DNA of 64,000 nt from Bacillota bacterium (GCA_023461435.1 JAEYLC010000010.1:124001-188000), one strand, 5' to 3'. Positions 1 to 8,184 are shown, counted from the first letter of the stretch. Made by a program: numbers and translations. Notes: a model not told the origin generated them from the sequence alone.

Positions 1-996
1 GCGGATGAACAGCTGCCCTGCGCAAGCGTCGTGAAGGTGATGTCGATACTGCTGTTTTTGGAGGCGGAGGAGTCGGGGCGTCTGTCGCTCAGCGATACGG
101 CATCCGTCAGCGATCATGCGGCATCCATGGGCGGTACGCAGGCGTTTCTCGATGTGAACAGCACGCACAAGGTGGAGGATCTGCTCAAAGCCGTCATCGT
201 GTGCAGCGCGAACGACGCGGCTGTCGCGCTCGCGGAAAAAGTGGCGGGCAGTGAGGACGCGTTTGTGGAGATGATGAACAAGAGGGCGGGCACACTCGGC
301 GTCAGTGCGACGTTTGTCAACGCGACGGGCCTCGGGGATGAGCAGAAGCTCAGCGCGCGCGACGCGGCGACGATCTGCCAGCAGGTCGTGAAGCATCCGC
401 TGCTCTATCAATGGAGCGGCATATGGATGGACAACTATACGCATCCGGACGGACGCAAAACAGAAATGGTGAACCAGAACAGGCTCGTGCGGTATTATGA
501 GGGCTGCGACGGGGTCGCGACGGGGTCGTCAGGCGCCGCGGGATATTGCGTCGCGGCCACGGTGAAGCGCAGCGGCGGGCGGTTCATCTATGTCGCGCTC
601 GGCGCGCCCAACAGCTCCACAAGGTTTGACGAAGCGAAAGCCGCGTTTGATTATGCGTTCGCGGGCTTTACGGCCAAAACGATCGTATCGGAAGGGCAGA
701 AGCTCGGCGGCGATCTGGCGATTGCGGGCGGCACGGAGCCGTTTATCGATGTGTATGCGGGGCAGGGCTTTTCCACGCTGATTGAGAAGGGCAAGGAGGC
801 GACGCTCGAAAAAGAGCTCGTGCTGCTCGAAAACATCGCCGCGCCCGTGGAGAAAGGGCAGGTGCTCGGGTATCTTCGGATACTGCTGGACGGCGCGGAG
901 ATTGGCCGCGTGGACGCGGTGGCGGGAGACAGCGTCGCGGAACGCAACTTTGCCAACGCCTTCAAGCGCATACTCACGTGGTGGCTGTTCGCCTGA
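1..996 (+). CDS. D-alanyl-D-alanine carboxypeptidase (PBP5/DacF type), 5' partial
   Basis: Penicillin-binding D,D-carboxypeptidase that would trim the terminal D-Ala from peptidoglycan pentapeptides outside the membrane. The frame is open from base 1, so the signal peptide and start lie upstream of the window. The nucleophile box SxxK is read as S-V-V-K at bases 25-36, and the second box is SAN (CSANDAA). The third box, normally KTG in the context DGxKTG, reads DGVATG at 508-525, so the conserved Lys is Ala. The C-terminal part looks like the PBP5 C-terminal beta domain and ends in a short Trp/Phe-rich tail (ILTWWLFA) that could touch the membrane. Family membership is clear, but activity is uncertain because of the missing Lys. 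It sits 47 bp before surE. Confidence 0.85.
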   Translation, partial: ADEQLPCASVVKVMSILLFLEAEESGRLSLSDTASVSDHAASMGGTQAFLDVNSTHKVEDLLKAVIVCSANDAAVALAEKVAGSEDAFVEMMNKRAGTLGVSATFVNATGLGDEQKLSARDAATICQQVVKHPLLYQWSGIWMDNYTHPDGRKTEMVNQNRLVRYYEGCDGVATGSSGAAGYCVAATVKRSGGRFIYVALGAPNSSTRFDEAKAAFDYAFAGFTAKTIVSEGQKLGGDLAIAGGTEPFIDVYAGQGFSTLIEKGKEATLEKELVLLENIAAPVEKGQVLGYLRILLDGAEIGRVDAVAGDSVAERNFANAFKRILTWWLFA

Positions 997-1043
997 CATT
1001 GACAGGCTGAGCGCCCTCCTGTAAAATGAGACAGGAGGAAACG

Positions 1044-1823
1044 ATGCGTATTTTAATTGTGAATGATGACGGTATTCATGCCAAAGGCTTAAGGACGCTG
1101 GCCGCGCGGCTGAAAGACAGCAGCCATGACGTGACGGTGGTTGCGCCCGAATCGGAGCGCAGCGCGACCTCGCATTCGATTACCATATACCGTCCGCTGC
1201 GCGTGACGAAAACGCAGCCGGCGGGGCTCGAGACGATACCCTGCTATGTGGTGGACGGACAACCGGTGGACTGTACCAAGATCGGCATTGCCCATATTAT
1301 GAGCGGCAAGGTCGATCTTGTTGTTTCTGGCATCAATCACGGCGCGAACCTGGGGTCAGACATACTCTATTCGGGGACCGTGGCGGCCGCGCTCGATGCC
1401 GTGATATTAGGGCATAAGGCGATGGCGGTGTCATGCGCGTCTCATTTCGCGGAGCATTTCGAGAGTGCCGCGGAAATCGCGGCGCAGCTGATCGACGGCG
1501 GGCTGTTTGACGGGGAAAACGAAGGGGTTCTTTATAACCTCAACGTGCCCGATTTGCCGCTATCCAAAATAAACGGCGTGAAAGTATGCGTTCAGGGGCG
1601 CACGGCGTATGATGACGAGGTGGAACTCAGAGACGATCCGCACGGCAGAGAATATATCTGGATGACGGGCACACTGCGCGAAGAGGCGGCTGAGGAGGAG
1701 ACAGATCTCTCGGCGGTTCGCTCAGGCTTCGCGTCGCTGACGCCGATCAAGTTTGATCTGACTGCAAGAGACAGAGTTGAGGCGCTTTCTTGCAGGATTC
1801 ATAAAATAAAATTGCATTTTTGA
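1044..1823 (+). CDS. surE: 5'/3'-nucleotidase SurE
   Basis: Metal-dependent survival protein E, a nucleoside 5'/3'-monophosphatase of the cytoplasm. The N-terminus MRILIVNDDGIHAKG carries the diagnostic NDDG metal-binding motif, and further in there is SGINHGANLG, typical of the family. The length of 259 residues is normal. An upstream in-frame ATG at 1026 is possible, but the AGGAGG at about 1033-1038 precedes the ATG at 1044 at the proper distance, so 1044 is preferred. Confidence 0.95.
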   Translation: MRILIVNDDGIHAKGLRTLAARLKDSSHDVTVVAPESERSATSHSITIYRPLRVTKTQPAGLETIPCYVVDGQPVDCTKIGIAHIMSGKVDLVVSGINHGANLGSDILYSGTVAAALDAVILGHKAMAVSCASHFAEHFESAAEIAAQLIDGGLFDGENEGVLYNLNVPDLPLSKINGVKVCVQGRTAYDDEVELRDDPHGREYIWMTGTLREEAAEEETDLSAVRSGFASLTPIKFDLTARDRVEALSCRIHKIKLHF

Positions 1824-1874
1824 CACGGTATGATAGAATATATGGCATAACAGAGCTGATGGGGGACGAACTGC

Positions 1875-2741
1875 ATGCAAGTCAACGATATCATTAAGGT
1901 CATAAAAGAGCGGCAAAGCTCAATGAGCAAAGGGCATCGTGCGATTGCGTCATACATCATCGAGCATTACGACACCGCCGCGTTCATCACGGCGTCGCGG
2001 CTCGGCGAGACGGTGGGCGTCAGTGAATCCACCGTGGTGAGGTTTGCGTGTGCGCTCGGATACGACGGGTACCCCGAGCTGCAGAAAAAGCTTCAGGAGC
2101 TGATCCGCACCAAGCTGACAAATGTGCAGCGCATGGGCCTTGGGTCGGATATGTCCGAGGAGGAGCTTGTGCGCTGGGCTTTGCGCAACGATATCGCGAG
2201 CCTTCGGCACATCCGCGAGATACTCGACTACGGCATGATGGAAAAAGCCGCGGATATGATACTCGGCGCCAAGCGCGTTTATATACTCGGTCTGAGGTCC
2301 AGCGCGCCGCTGGCACTGTTCTTCTGGTATTATCTTAATTATATCATCAGCGAGACGAGCCTTGTGTCGTCGAGCATCGGCGGCGATATTTTCGGACATC
2401 TGCTGCACGCGGGCAAGGGAGATCTGGTGGTCGCAATCAGCTTTCCGCGCTATTCGTCGCGCACGATGGACGGTGTGAATTTTGCGAAGAAGAACGGCGC
2501 CACGATACTCGGCATCACGGACAACGAGCTGTCGCCGCTCGCGAACGCGGCGGATGCGAACCTGTTTGTGAATTCGGATATGAACCTGTTCATCGATTCG
2601 CTCGTGACGCCCATCAGCGTTGTGAACGCGCTCGTGCTGCTGATCGGCATGCGAAAGAAGGACGGCTTGAAGCAGAACTTTGAGATGCTCGAGGATCTGT
2701 GGCAGCAGTATGATGTTTATACGGGCAAGGAAGAGATTTGA
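1875..2741 (+). CDS. MurR/RpiR family transcriptional regulator
   Basis: Sugar-phosphate-responsive DNA-binding regulator. Residues 1-80 form the RpiR-type helix-turn-helix (VGVSESTVVRFACALGYDGYPELQ), and residues about 120-260 form a SIS sugar isomerase fold (ILGLRSSAPLAL, ISFPRYSSRTM) that binds phosphosugars in relatives. At 288 residues it is full length. Its stop codon TGA shares a base with the ATG of the next gene, so the two are probably translationally coupled. The target is unknown because no sugar phosphate enzyme is adjacent. Confidence 0.9.
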   Translation: MQVNDIIKVIKERQSSMSKGHRAIASYIIEHYDTAAFITASRLGETVGVSESTVVRFACALGYDGYPELQKKLQELIRTKLTNVQRMGLGSDMSEEELVRWALRNDIASLRHIREILDYGMMEKAADMILGAKRVYILGLRSSAPLALFFWYYLNYIISETSLVSSSIGGDIFGHLLHAGKGDLVVAISFPRYSSRTMDGVNFAKKNGATILGITDNELSPLANAADANLFVNSDMNLFIDSLVTPISVVNALVLLIGMRKKDGLKQNFEMLEDLWQQYDVYTGKEEI

Positions 2742-3952
2742 TGCGCAAGGTATGTGTGGTCGGCGGCGGGCCTGCGGGCATGATGGCCGCTTTGGCGGCG
2801 GCACGCAGCGGCCGCGACGTCACGCTGTTTGAGAAAAATGAAAAGCTCGGCAAAAAGCTGTATATCACGGGAAAAGGGCGCTGCAACGTCACAAACGCCG
2901 CGCCGATAGAGGATTTTTTCCAAAGCGTCGTGCACAACGGCGCCTTTTTATACAGCGCGCTTTATACGTTTGACAACACGCAGCTCATCGAGCTGCTGGA
3001 AAGCCTCGGGCTGCCGCTCAAAACGGAGCGCGGCGGCCGCGTATTCCCGGTATCCGACAAATCGAGCGATGTGTTAAAAACGCTTGATAAAGCGCTTCAC
3101 AGCGTGGGCGTGCATATAAGGCTCAATACAGTCGTCTCGCAGGTCAGCGCCAAGGACGGGCGCGTCACGGGCGTTGTTTGCGGCGGCAAAGAGCTTTGCT
3201 TTGAAAGCGTCATCGTCGCGACGGGCGGCGTATCGTACCCGTCCACCGGCTCGACGGGGGACGGATACAAGTTTGCGACGGCGGCGGGGCATAAAATTGA
3301 GACGCCGCGCCCCTCGCTGGTGGGGCTCGATATGGCGGAGAATATGAAGGAATATGCGGGCATCACGCTCAAAAATGTGGGGTTTGCGCTCAAAAAAGGC
3401 AAGAAAAACGTTTACAGCGAGCAGGGCGAGCTGCTCATCACGCACACCGGCGTTTCCGGCCCCCTCGTACTGTCGGCCAGCGCCTATATGGACGGCGATG
3501 AGGGCTATACCGCGATGATCGACTTCAAGCCCGCGCTCGACTTAAAAACGCTCGACAACCGGCTGCTGCGCGATTTTGCCGAGAAAGCGAATAAGGACTT
3601 CGGCAATGTGCTCAGCGGTTTGGTGCCGGTAAAGCTCGCGCCGCTGATCGCGTCGGCCAGCGGCATCGACATCGGCAAGAAGGCGCATTCGATCACGCGC
3701 GAGGAGCGCGCCGCGCTCTGCGCGGCGCTCAAGGGGCTTGAGCTTCAGGTGAAAGGCAAAAGGCCCGTTGCCGAAGCCGTGATCACGCGCGGCGGCGTGG
3801 ATGTGCGCGGCATCGATCCGTCCACGATGCAGAGCAAGCTTTGCGAAGGGCTGTTCTTTGCGGGCGAGGTGATCGATGTAGACGCGCTGACCGGCGGCTA
3901 CAATCTGCAGATCGCCTTTTCCACCGGATATTTGGCGGGTTTAAATTGTTGA
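2741..3952 (+). CDS. NAD(P)/FAD-dependent oxidoreductase, HI0933/BaiN family
   Basis: Flavoprotein of the HI0933-like family. One Clostridium scindens member, BaiN, has been linked to reduction of bile acid intermediates, but most members have no proven substrate. The N-terminus VCVVGGGPAGMMAALAAARSG is the dinucleotide-binding fold, followed by GKKLYITGKGRCNVTN, a family signature. Near the C-terminus GLFFAGEVIDVDALTGGYNLQ is the second FAD contact region. The ATG at 2741 overlaps the preceding TGA by one base. Length 403 residues is normal. The infC promoter overlaps its 3' end. Confidence 0.9.
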   Translation: MRKVCVVGGGPAGMMAALAAARSGRDVTLFEKNEKLGKKLYITGKGRCNVTNAAPIEDFFQSVVHNGAFLYSALYTFDNTQLIELLESLGLPLKTERGGRVFPVSDKSSDVLKTLDKALHSVGVHIRLNTVVSQVSAKDGRVTGVVCGGKELCFESVIVATGGVSYPSTGSTGDGYKFATAAGHKIETPRPSLVGLDMAENMKEYAGITLKNVGFALKKGKKNVYSEQGELLITHTGVSGPLVLSASAYMDGDEGYTAMIDFKPALDLKTLDNRLLRDFAEKANKDFGNVLSGLVPVKLAPLIASASGIDIGKKAHSITREERAALCAALKGLELQVKGKRPVAEAVITRGGVDVRGIDPSTMQSKLCEGLFFAGEVIDVDALTGGYNLQIAFSTGYLAGLNC

Positions 3953-3977
3953 CAGCGGTTCATGTTTATGATACACT
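3949..3977 (+). promoter_or_regulatory. Sigma-A-type promoter of the infC operon
   Basis: TTGACA at 3949-3954 and TACACT at 3972-3977 with a 17-bp spacer. The -35 box overlaps the stop codon of the upstream flavoprotein gene. Transcription would start near 3984. Confidence 0.7.
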
Positions 3978-3984
3978 TTCTCTT

Positions 3985-4140
3985 GCTTGAAAGCAGAAAC
4001 ACCCGTTTCTCACCTGTCGGCACCGCCAGACACGGTAAGCAGATCTGATTTGCGGATTAACGGGTATGATGTACCCGTTTTTTTATTTATCCGGGAGCTT
4101 TTAAGAAATAGGTTTAACGCTTGTGTTTGCAACATTTTAT
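3985..4140 (+). promoter_or_regulatory. infC-rpmI-rplT leader, L20/IF3-type autoregulatory attenuator
   Basis: The 5' leader ends in an intrinsic terminator: ACGGGTA at 4060-4066, loop, TACCCGT at 4072-4078, then a T run to 4084. An upstream segment ACCCGTT at 4001-4007 is exactly complementary to AACGGGT at 4059-4065, the 5' arm of the terminator. This gives a mutually exclusive antiterminator. Known leaders of this operon in Bacillota are controlled by ribosomal protein L20, so the same feedback is inferred here. Confidence 0.75.
4060..4084 (+). terminator. Attenuator terminator in infC leader
   Basis: Seven-base-pair stem (ACGGGTA/TACCCGT) with a 5-nt loop and seven Ts, placed about 67 bases before the infC start. 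Confidence 0.75.
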
Positions 4141-4150
4141 GGAGGTGTTT

Positions 4151-4663
4151 ATTATCGCAAACGAACATCAGATTAACGAGCAGATTCGGGATTCAAGTAT
4201 CCGTGTGGTTTCCGAGGAAGGTGAACAGCTGGGGATCATGTCTGCGCGTGAGGCGATGAACATTGCTGAAGAAAAAGGGCTTGATCTCGTGAAAATTTCT
4301 CCGAATGCCCAGCCGCCGGTGTGCAAGATCATGGACTATGGGAAATTTCGTTTCGAGCAGTCCAAAAAGCAAAAAGAGGCGAAGAAAAACCAGCATATCA
4401 TCACGATCAAGGAAATGCGGCTGTCAACCAACATTGATAAGCACGATCTTGATGTGAAGGCAAAGAGCGTAAGCAAATTCTTGCAGGCGGGCGATAAGGT
4501 GAAAATATCGCTGCGCTTTCGAGGCAGACAAATGACACATACGGATTTGGGGCGTGAAGTGATGGAAGAGTTCTTTGGCATGGTGCAGGATGACGCCGTG
4601 ATGGAGAAGGGCACCAAAATGGAGGGCCGGAGTATGTTCATGATATTAGCACCAAAGAACTAA
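4151..4663 (+). CDS. infC: Translation initiation factor IF-3, non-AUG start
   Basis: IF-3 binds the 30S subunit and checks initiator tRNA and start codon choice. The conserved QINEQIRD at the N-terminus, PPVCKIMDYGKFRFEQ in the linker region and MEGRSMFMILAPKN at the end identify it. No sensible ATG exists: GGAGGTG at 4141-4147 is followed by ATT (4151) and ATC (4154) in frame. By alignment with the B. subtilis N-terminus, which also uses ATT, ATT at 4151 is chosen. Use of a rare start is the classical IF-3 self-regulation device, since IF-3 discriminates against such codons. First gene of infC-rpmI-rplT. Confidence 0.93.
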   Translation: MIANEHQINEQIRDSSIRVVSEEGEQLGIMSAREAMNIAEEKGLDLVKISPNAQPPVCKIMDYGKFRFEQSKKQKEAKKNQHIITIKEMRLSTNIDKHDLDVKAKSVSKFLQAGDKVKISLRFRGRQMTHTDLGREVMEEFFGMVQDDAVMEKGTKMEGRSMFMILAPKN

Positions 4664-4683
4664 CCAAGGAGGACGATGCAATC

Positions 4684-4881
4684 ATGCCTAAGATCAAAAC
4701 TCACAGGGGCGCGGCTAAACGGTTCTCGCTGACGGGTACCGGCAAGGTTAAGCGCGCAAAGGCGTACAAGAGCCACATTCTCAATAAAAAGAGCGCCAAG
4801 AGAAAAAGGAATTTGCGGCAGGGCACATATATTGTGGCAGCTGAAGAGAAAAACATCAAACAGCTTATTCCTTACAAATAG
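4684..4881 (+). CDS. rpmI: 50S ribosomal protein L35
   Basis: A 65-residue, Lys/Arg-rich protein beginning MPKIKTHRGAAKRF, the invariant L35 start, and with HILNKKSAKRKR further on. AAGGAGG lies about 10 bases before the ATG. Second gene of the infC operon. Confidence 0.97.
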   Translation: MPKIKTHRGAAKRFSLTGTGKVKRAKAYKSHILNKKSAKRKRNLRQGTYIVAAEEKNIKQLIPYK

Positions 4882-4904
4882 GCCAATGACAGGAGGAGAC
4901 GATA

Positions 4905-5261
4905 ATGGCAAGAGTGAAGGGGGCAGTCAATGCCCGTAAAAAACATAAGAAGATTTTAAAGCTTGCGAAAGGATACTTCGGCGCGAAGTCCAAGCAGTTC
5001 AGAGCGGCCAATCAGGCTGTGATGCGCTCGCTGCGCTACGCGTATATAGGCCGCAAGCTCAAGAAGAGAGATTACCGCAGCCTTTGGATCACGCGTATCA
5101 ACGCGGAAGCCAGAAACAACGGCATCAGCTATTCCCGCCTGATCAACGGCTTAAAGAAGGCCGGCGTGACGGTCAACAGAAAGATTCTGGCCGACATGGC
5201 TGTGAACGACAAAGTCGCGTTCGCGGGCATGGTGACTGTGGCCAAGAAGAAGCTGGGTTAA
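4905..5261 (+). CDS. rplT: 50S ribosomal protein L20
   Basis: A 118-residue large-subunit assembly protein (MARVKGAVNARKKHKK, AKGYFGAKSKQFRAANQ) of normal length. In related bacteria it binds its own operon leader to promote early termination, which fits the leader at 3985-4140. AGGAGG precedes the ATG, and the operon terminator follows at once. Confidence 0.97.
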   Translation: MARVKGAVNARKKHKKILKLAKGYFGAKSKQFRAANQAVMRSLRYAYIGRKLKKRDYRSLWITRINAEARNNGISYSRLINGLKKAGVTVNRKILADMAVNDKVAFAGMVTVAKKKLG

Positions 5262-5281
5262 AGCAACGATTCATCAATAAG

Positions 5282-5309
5282 AGAGTCTTCGGTTTGAAGG
5301 CTCTTTTTT
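5282..5309 (+). terminator. Intrinsic terminator after rplT
   Basis: AGAGTCTTC at 5282-5290, loop GGTTT, GAAGGCTCT and a run of Ts. One G-T pair in a 9-bp stem. Confidence 0.85.
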
Positions 5310-5403
5310 GTTATGAGAGAAAGGTGAGGCCGCTGATAAAGTCCTGAAATCTCCCGTGTGAAAATTAAATCGTATGTTAATGCTTTGAAAGCAACTCGTT
5401 CGG

Positions 5404-5441
5404 GCATATCGTCCACTGCGCAGTGAGCGAAGCGACGATTG
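5404..5441. repeat. Fragment related to the dispersed palindromic repeat at 47025-47132
   Basis: This gene-free stretch (5310-5699) contains CACTGCGCAGTG at 5414-5425 followed by GCGAAGCGACGATTGC. The same order, CACTG...AGTGAGGAGCGAAGCGACGAATGC, is found at about 47037-47069 in the speB repeat. Similarity ends after about 38 bases, so this is at most a decayed or partial copy. The rest of the interval holds a small CCGCC/GGCGG hairpin near 5516, then the promoter at 5617-5644. Confidence 0.4.
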
Positions 5442-5616
5442 CGGAGCGGAACAGCAGATATTTTCAAGACCCGATAAGGCGGGAATAAATAGCCTCACAT
5501 ACGAACTTCATAATCCGCCTTCCGGCGGCATTTCTTCTGGTTGCGGAAGCCGGACAAGAACCGACTAAGCAATTAAATACATATCTTGACCAGCAAATAA
5601 AAATTAACCACGACGC

Positions 5617-5644
5617 TTGACAGATGAATGTGATTGCATATAAT
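5617..5644 (+). promoter_or_regulatory. Strong sigma-A-type promoter for the 5700 gene
   Basis: TTGACA at 5617-5622, 16-bp spacer, TATAAT at 5639-5644: both boxes match consensus. The transcript would start near 5651, about 50 bases before the next gene. Confidence 0.75.
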
Positions 5645-5658
5645 AAGAATTGAATGAT

Positions 5659-5682
5659 ATTCAAAAAAGGATTCAAAAAAGG
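5659..5682 (+). repeat. Perfect tandem 12-bp repeat in a 5' UTR
   Basis: ATTCAAAAAAGG occurs twice head-to-tail (5659-5670 and 5671-5682), just before the ribosome binding site AAGGAG at 5688-5693. The duplication produces A-rich, SD-like AAAAGG segments in the untranslated leader. Confidence 0.8.
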
Positions 5683-5699
5683 AGTATAAGGAGCATAAT

Positions 5700-6062
5700 A
5701 TGAAAAATATTTGGATTCTGGTGGTGGAGGTCGTCATCGCAGGCGTGTTGGTGGCGTTGGGGCTGTCGGGTAAACGCTTTTTATTTATTGAAGGGGCGCG
5801 GACCGCGACGATCGTTCTCGGCGTGGTCGGTATGGCGCTGTGCACGATCGGCGTGGGAAAATTCATCACGCTGGCGCCCGCGCATCCGCTGTCGATACTC
5901 GGGTATCTTTTAGGCACTGTGGCGCTGCTTGCGCTTTTGACACAGATCTTCAATTGGGATATGATCTTGCTCGGCAACGCGAATACGGCGCTTATCGTTC
6001 TCGCGGCGGCGATGGTGCTCAAATCAATCATCGGGCGTTTCGCGCATGTGCTTGCACAATAG
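5700..6062 (+). CDS. Small membrane protein of unknown function, four predicted TM segments
   Basis: I do not recognise a family. The 120 residues contain four hydrophobic stretches at about 4-22, 33-52, 63-83 and 95-113, with short loops, so it should be an integral inner-membrane protein. GGAG at 5690-5693 is 6 bases before the ATG. It has its own consensus promoter and lies 25 bp before a TetR-family gene, so the two are likely one transcript and the regulator may control it. Confidence 0.7.
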   Translation: MKNIWILVVEVVIAGVLVALGLSGKRFLFIEGARTATIVLGVVGMALCTIGVGKFITLAPAHPLSILGYLLGTVALLALLTQIFNWDMILLGNANTALIVLAAAMVLKSIIGRFAHVLAQ

Positions 6063-6087
6063 CATTATAGAAGGTATAAAGGTATAA

Positions 6088-6675
6088 ATGAGAAAAGATA
6101 TCAAAAACGAGATCATGGAAGCGACAATCAAGCTGATTGAGGAAAAAGGCAGCAACCCTGATGAAATCACGATCAGCGATATCTGCAGCCGTGTCAGCAT
6201 CGGCGTGGGGCTCATCAATTATCATTTTCAGACCAAGGATAATCTGATCAGGCAATGTGTGAGGCGGATCATCAGCCATGCCACGTTGATAACGGATGAC
6301 GAGCGGGAGAAGCTCGACAATGTTGAGCCCAAAGAAAAGCTGCGCATACTGCTCAAGCTCAACTGCGATTATCTCGTGCGCAATGAGAATATATCGCGCA
6401 TCTCCATACAAACGGATATGATGAACGACGATCTGCAGGACAACACGCGGGAGACGGTGGACGCCTATCTGCCGCTCGTTTACAAAGCTTACGGCGATGA
6501 ATTTTCCGAGGAAGAGATCAAGCGCAGAATGTATTATTTGATACTCACGGTACAGAATGCGTTTTTGCGCACTGGCTTGCTTAAAGACCAGACGGGCGTG
6601 GATTTTCAGAATCCGCAGCATCGCAGCGAACTGGTGGACAATCTGATGGACTGCTATTTTGGCAAGACAGAATAG
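6088..6675 (+). CDS. TetR/AcrR family transcriptional regulator
   Basis: An N-terminal helix-turn-helix (IKLIEEKGSNPDEITISDICSRVSIGVGLINYHFQTKDNL, residues about 12-50) with the family's x-Y-H/Y-F-x-x-K-x-x-L ending, followed by a ligand domain of about 140 residues with no named family. Length 195 is typical. It follows the small membrane protein gene and precedes an MFS transporter, whose upstream region contains inverted half-sites (6766-6806), so that transporter is a plausible target. Confidence 0.88.
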   Translation: MRKDIKNEIMEATIKLIEEKGSNPDEITISDICSRVSIGVGLINYHFQTKDNLIRQCVRRIISHATLITDDEREKLDNVEPKEKLRILLKLNCDYLVRNENISRISIQTDMMNDDLQDNTRETVDAYLPLVYKAYGDEFSEEEIKRRMYYLILTVQNAFLRTGLLKDQTGVDFQNPQHRSELVDNLMDCYFGKTE

Positions 6676-6689
6676 ACTTATCGTTTTTC

Positions 6690-6713
6690 AGAGCTCCGGG
6701 AGGGCTCTTTTTT
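6690..6713 (+). terminator. Intrinsic terminator after the TetR gene
   Basis: AGAGCTCC pairs with the following GGGCTCT region (6690-6707), and a T run follows at 6708-6713. Confidence 0.75.
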
Positions 6714-6765
6714 ATTTTCACCGGCCCCCTGGGAAACTGAAAACATTTGATATCAGTTAAAAAAT

Positions 6766-6832
6766 CTTACACAATTTTATCAATAATCACCCAATGTAAG
6801 AAATTGTGGTTTTCTAAAAGAAGTGATAGTAT
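6766..6832 (+). promoter_or_regulatory. MFS transporter promoter with candidate operator half-sites
   Basis: TTGTGG at 6804-6809 and TAGTAT at 6827-6832 have a 17-bp spacer. Just upstream are CTTACA (6766-6771) inverted as TGTAAG (6795-6800), and CAATTT (6772-6777) inverted as AAATTG (6801-6806). The last half-site overlaps the -35 box, as expected for a repressor site. The adjacent TetR protein is the obvious candidate binder; this is inference. Confidence 0.5.
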
Positions 6833-6865
6833 ATAGTTAAAATCAAATAGACGGGGAGAAAGCCA

Positions 6866-8170
6866 ATGAAGCTGAATTACAAGAACACCATACTTGTGGG
6901 CCTTGCGTTTCTCACAATCTCCGCATTCTGGCAGTTATACGATTTTATTATTCCGCTGATACTGCAAAACACCTTTAAAATCAACCATACATTATCCGGG
7001 TTTATCATGTCGGTTGACAACATCTTTGCACTTTTTATGCTGCCGCTCTTCGGTATGCTCTCCGACAGAACCCAGACGAAGCTGGGGCGCAGAACGCCGT
7101 TCATTTTAATCGGCACGCTGGCTGCGGTGATTTTCATGATGGGGATTCCTTTTGCCGCGCACACGGCGAAGCTCGTCGTTTTCATGGTAGCGCTGGGGCT
7201 GGTTCTCATTTCGATGTCGTTTTACCGCTCGCCTGCGGTGGCGCTGATGCCTGACATCACACCCAAGCCGCTGCGTTCCATCGGCAACGCGGTGATCAAC
7301 CTCATGGGGTCTCTCGGCGGCGCGGCATTGCTGCTCATCATTTCGTTCCTCGCGCCGGATACCAAGCACCCCGAAACAGCGAACTACTGGCCGCTGTTCA
7401 TCACCACGGCGGCGATTATGGTGATGGGTACGGTGCTGCTGTTCGTGACAGTCAGGGAACCGAAGCTTGTGAGGAAGATGCGCGAAGACAGCGCGGCGAT
7501 GGGCATAGATGCCGAGGAAGCCAAGCAGGAACAGCTTGTCGTCAAAAAAAATAAGCTTCCGCGCGAGATGCGAAAGAGCATGGGGCTGATACTCGCGTCT
7601 ATCGCCTTGTGGTTCATGGGCTATAACGCGGTGACAACGTCGTTCTCAAAATACGCGGTCAATGCGCTCGATATGAAGGAATCGCAGGCATCGCTGATAC
7701 TCATGGTGGCGGTTATCGCCGCGACGCTCGCTTTTATACCCGTGGGGCATATCTCGATGAGAATCGGGCGCCGCAAGAGCATCATGTTCGGCGTGGTGCT
7801 GCTCGCGGCGGTTTTCGGGTCAGCCGCGTTTTACACGGCCTACTCGCCGCTGATGTACGTGTCGTTTGCGCTGGCCGGTGTGGCGTGGGCGGCCATCAAC
7901 GTCAATTCGCTGCCGATGGTACTCGAGATGTCGAAAGGCGCGAGCGTCGGCCAGTACACGGGCTACTATTATACATTCTCGATGGCCGCACAGGTGATCA
8001 CGCCGATATTCTCGGGCTTCCTGCTCGATGAAGTCGGGTTTTCCACGCTGCTGCCATACGGCGCCATATTCGTCGCGCTCGCGTTTTTCACGATGATGTT
8101 TGTGCGGCATGGCGATTCCAAGCCGTTAGCGCCCGCCAGCAAGCTTGAGTCTTTCGATACGCCGGACTGA
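6866..8170 (+). CDS. MFS transporter, SLC45/GPH sugar-type
   Basis: A 434-residue membrane carrier with about 12 hydrophobic segments. The loop 2-3 motif GMLSDRTQTKLGRRTPFILI resembles the D-R-T-x(4)-G-R-R-x-P-F-I signature of the SLC45-like and glycoside-pentoside-hexuronide transporters, which favours a sugar or glycoside by proton or sodium symport. A cytoplasmic central loop is rich in charged residues (about 205-240). GGGGAGAAAG precedes the ATG. A glycerophosphodiesterase gene follows 14 bp downstream, so the operon may handle glycerol-phosphate-derived compounds. The substrate is not certain. Confidence 0.85.
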   Translation: MKLNYKNTILVGLAFLTISAFWQLYDFIIPLILQNTFKINHTLSGFIMSVDNIFALFMLPLFGMLSDRTQTKLGRRTPFILIGTLAAVIFMMGIPFAAHTAKLVVFMVALGLVLISMSFYRSPAVALMPDITPKPLRSIGNAVINLMGSLGGAALLLIISFLAPDTKHPETANYWPLFITTAAIMVMGTVLLFVTVREPKLVRKMREDSAAMGIDAEEAKQEQLVVKKNKLPREMRKSMGLILASIALWFMGYNAVTTSFSKYAVNALDMKESQASLILMVAVIAATLAFIPVGHISMRIGRRKSIMFGVVLLAAVFGSAAFYTAYSPLMYVSFALAGVAWAAINVNSLPMVLEMSKGASVGQYTGYYYTFSMAAQVITPIFSGFLLDEVGFSTLLPYGAIFVALAFFTMMFVRHGDSKPLAPASKLESFDTPD

Positions 8171-8184
8171 GAAGAAGGTCAAAA

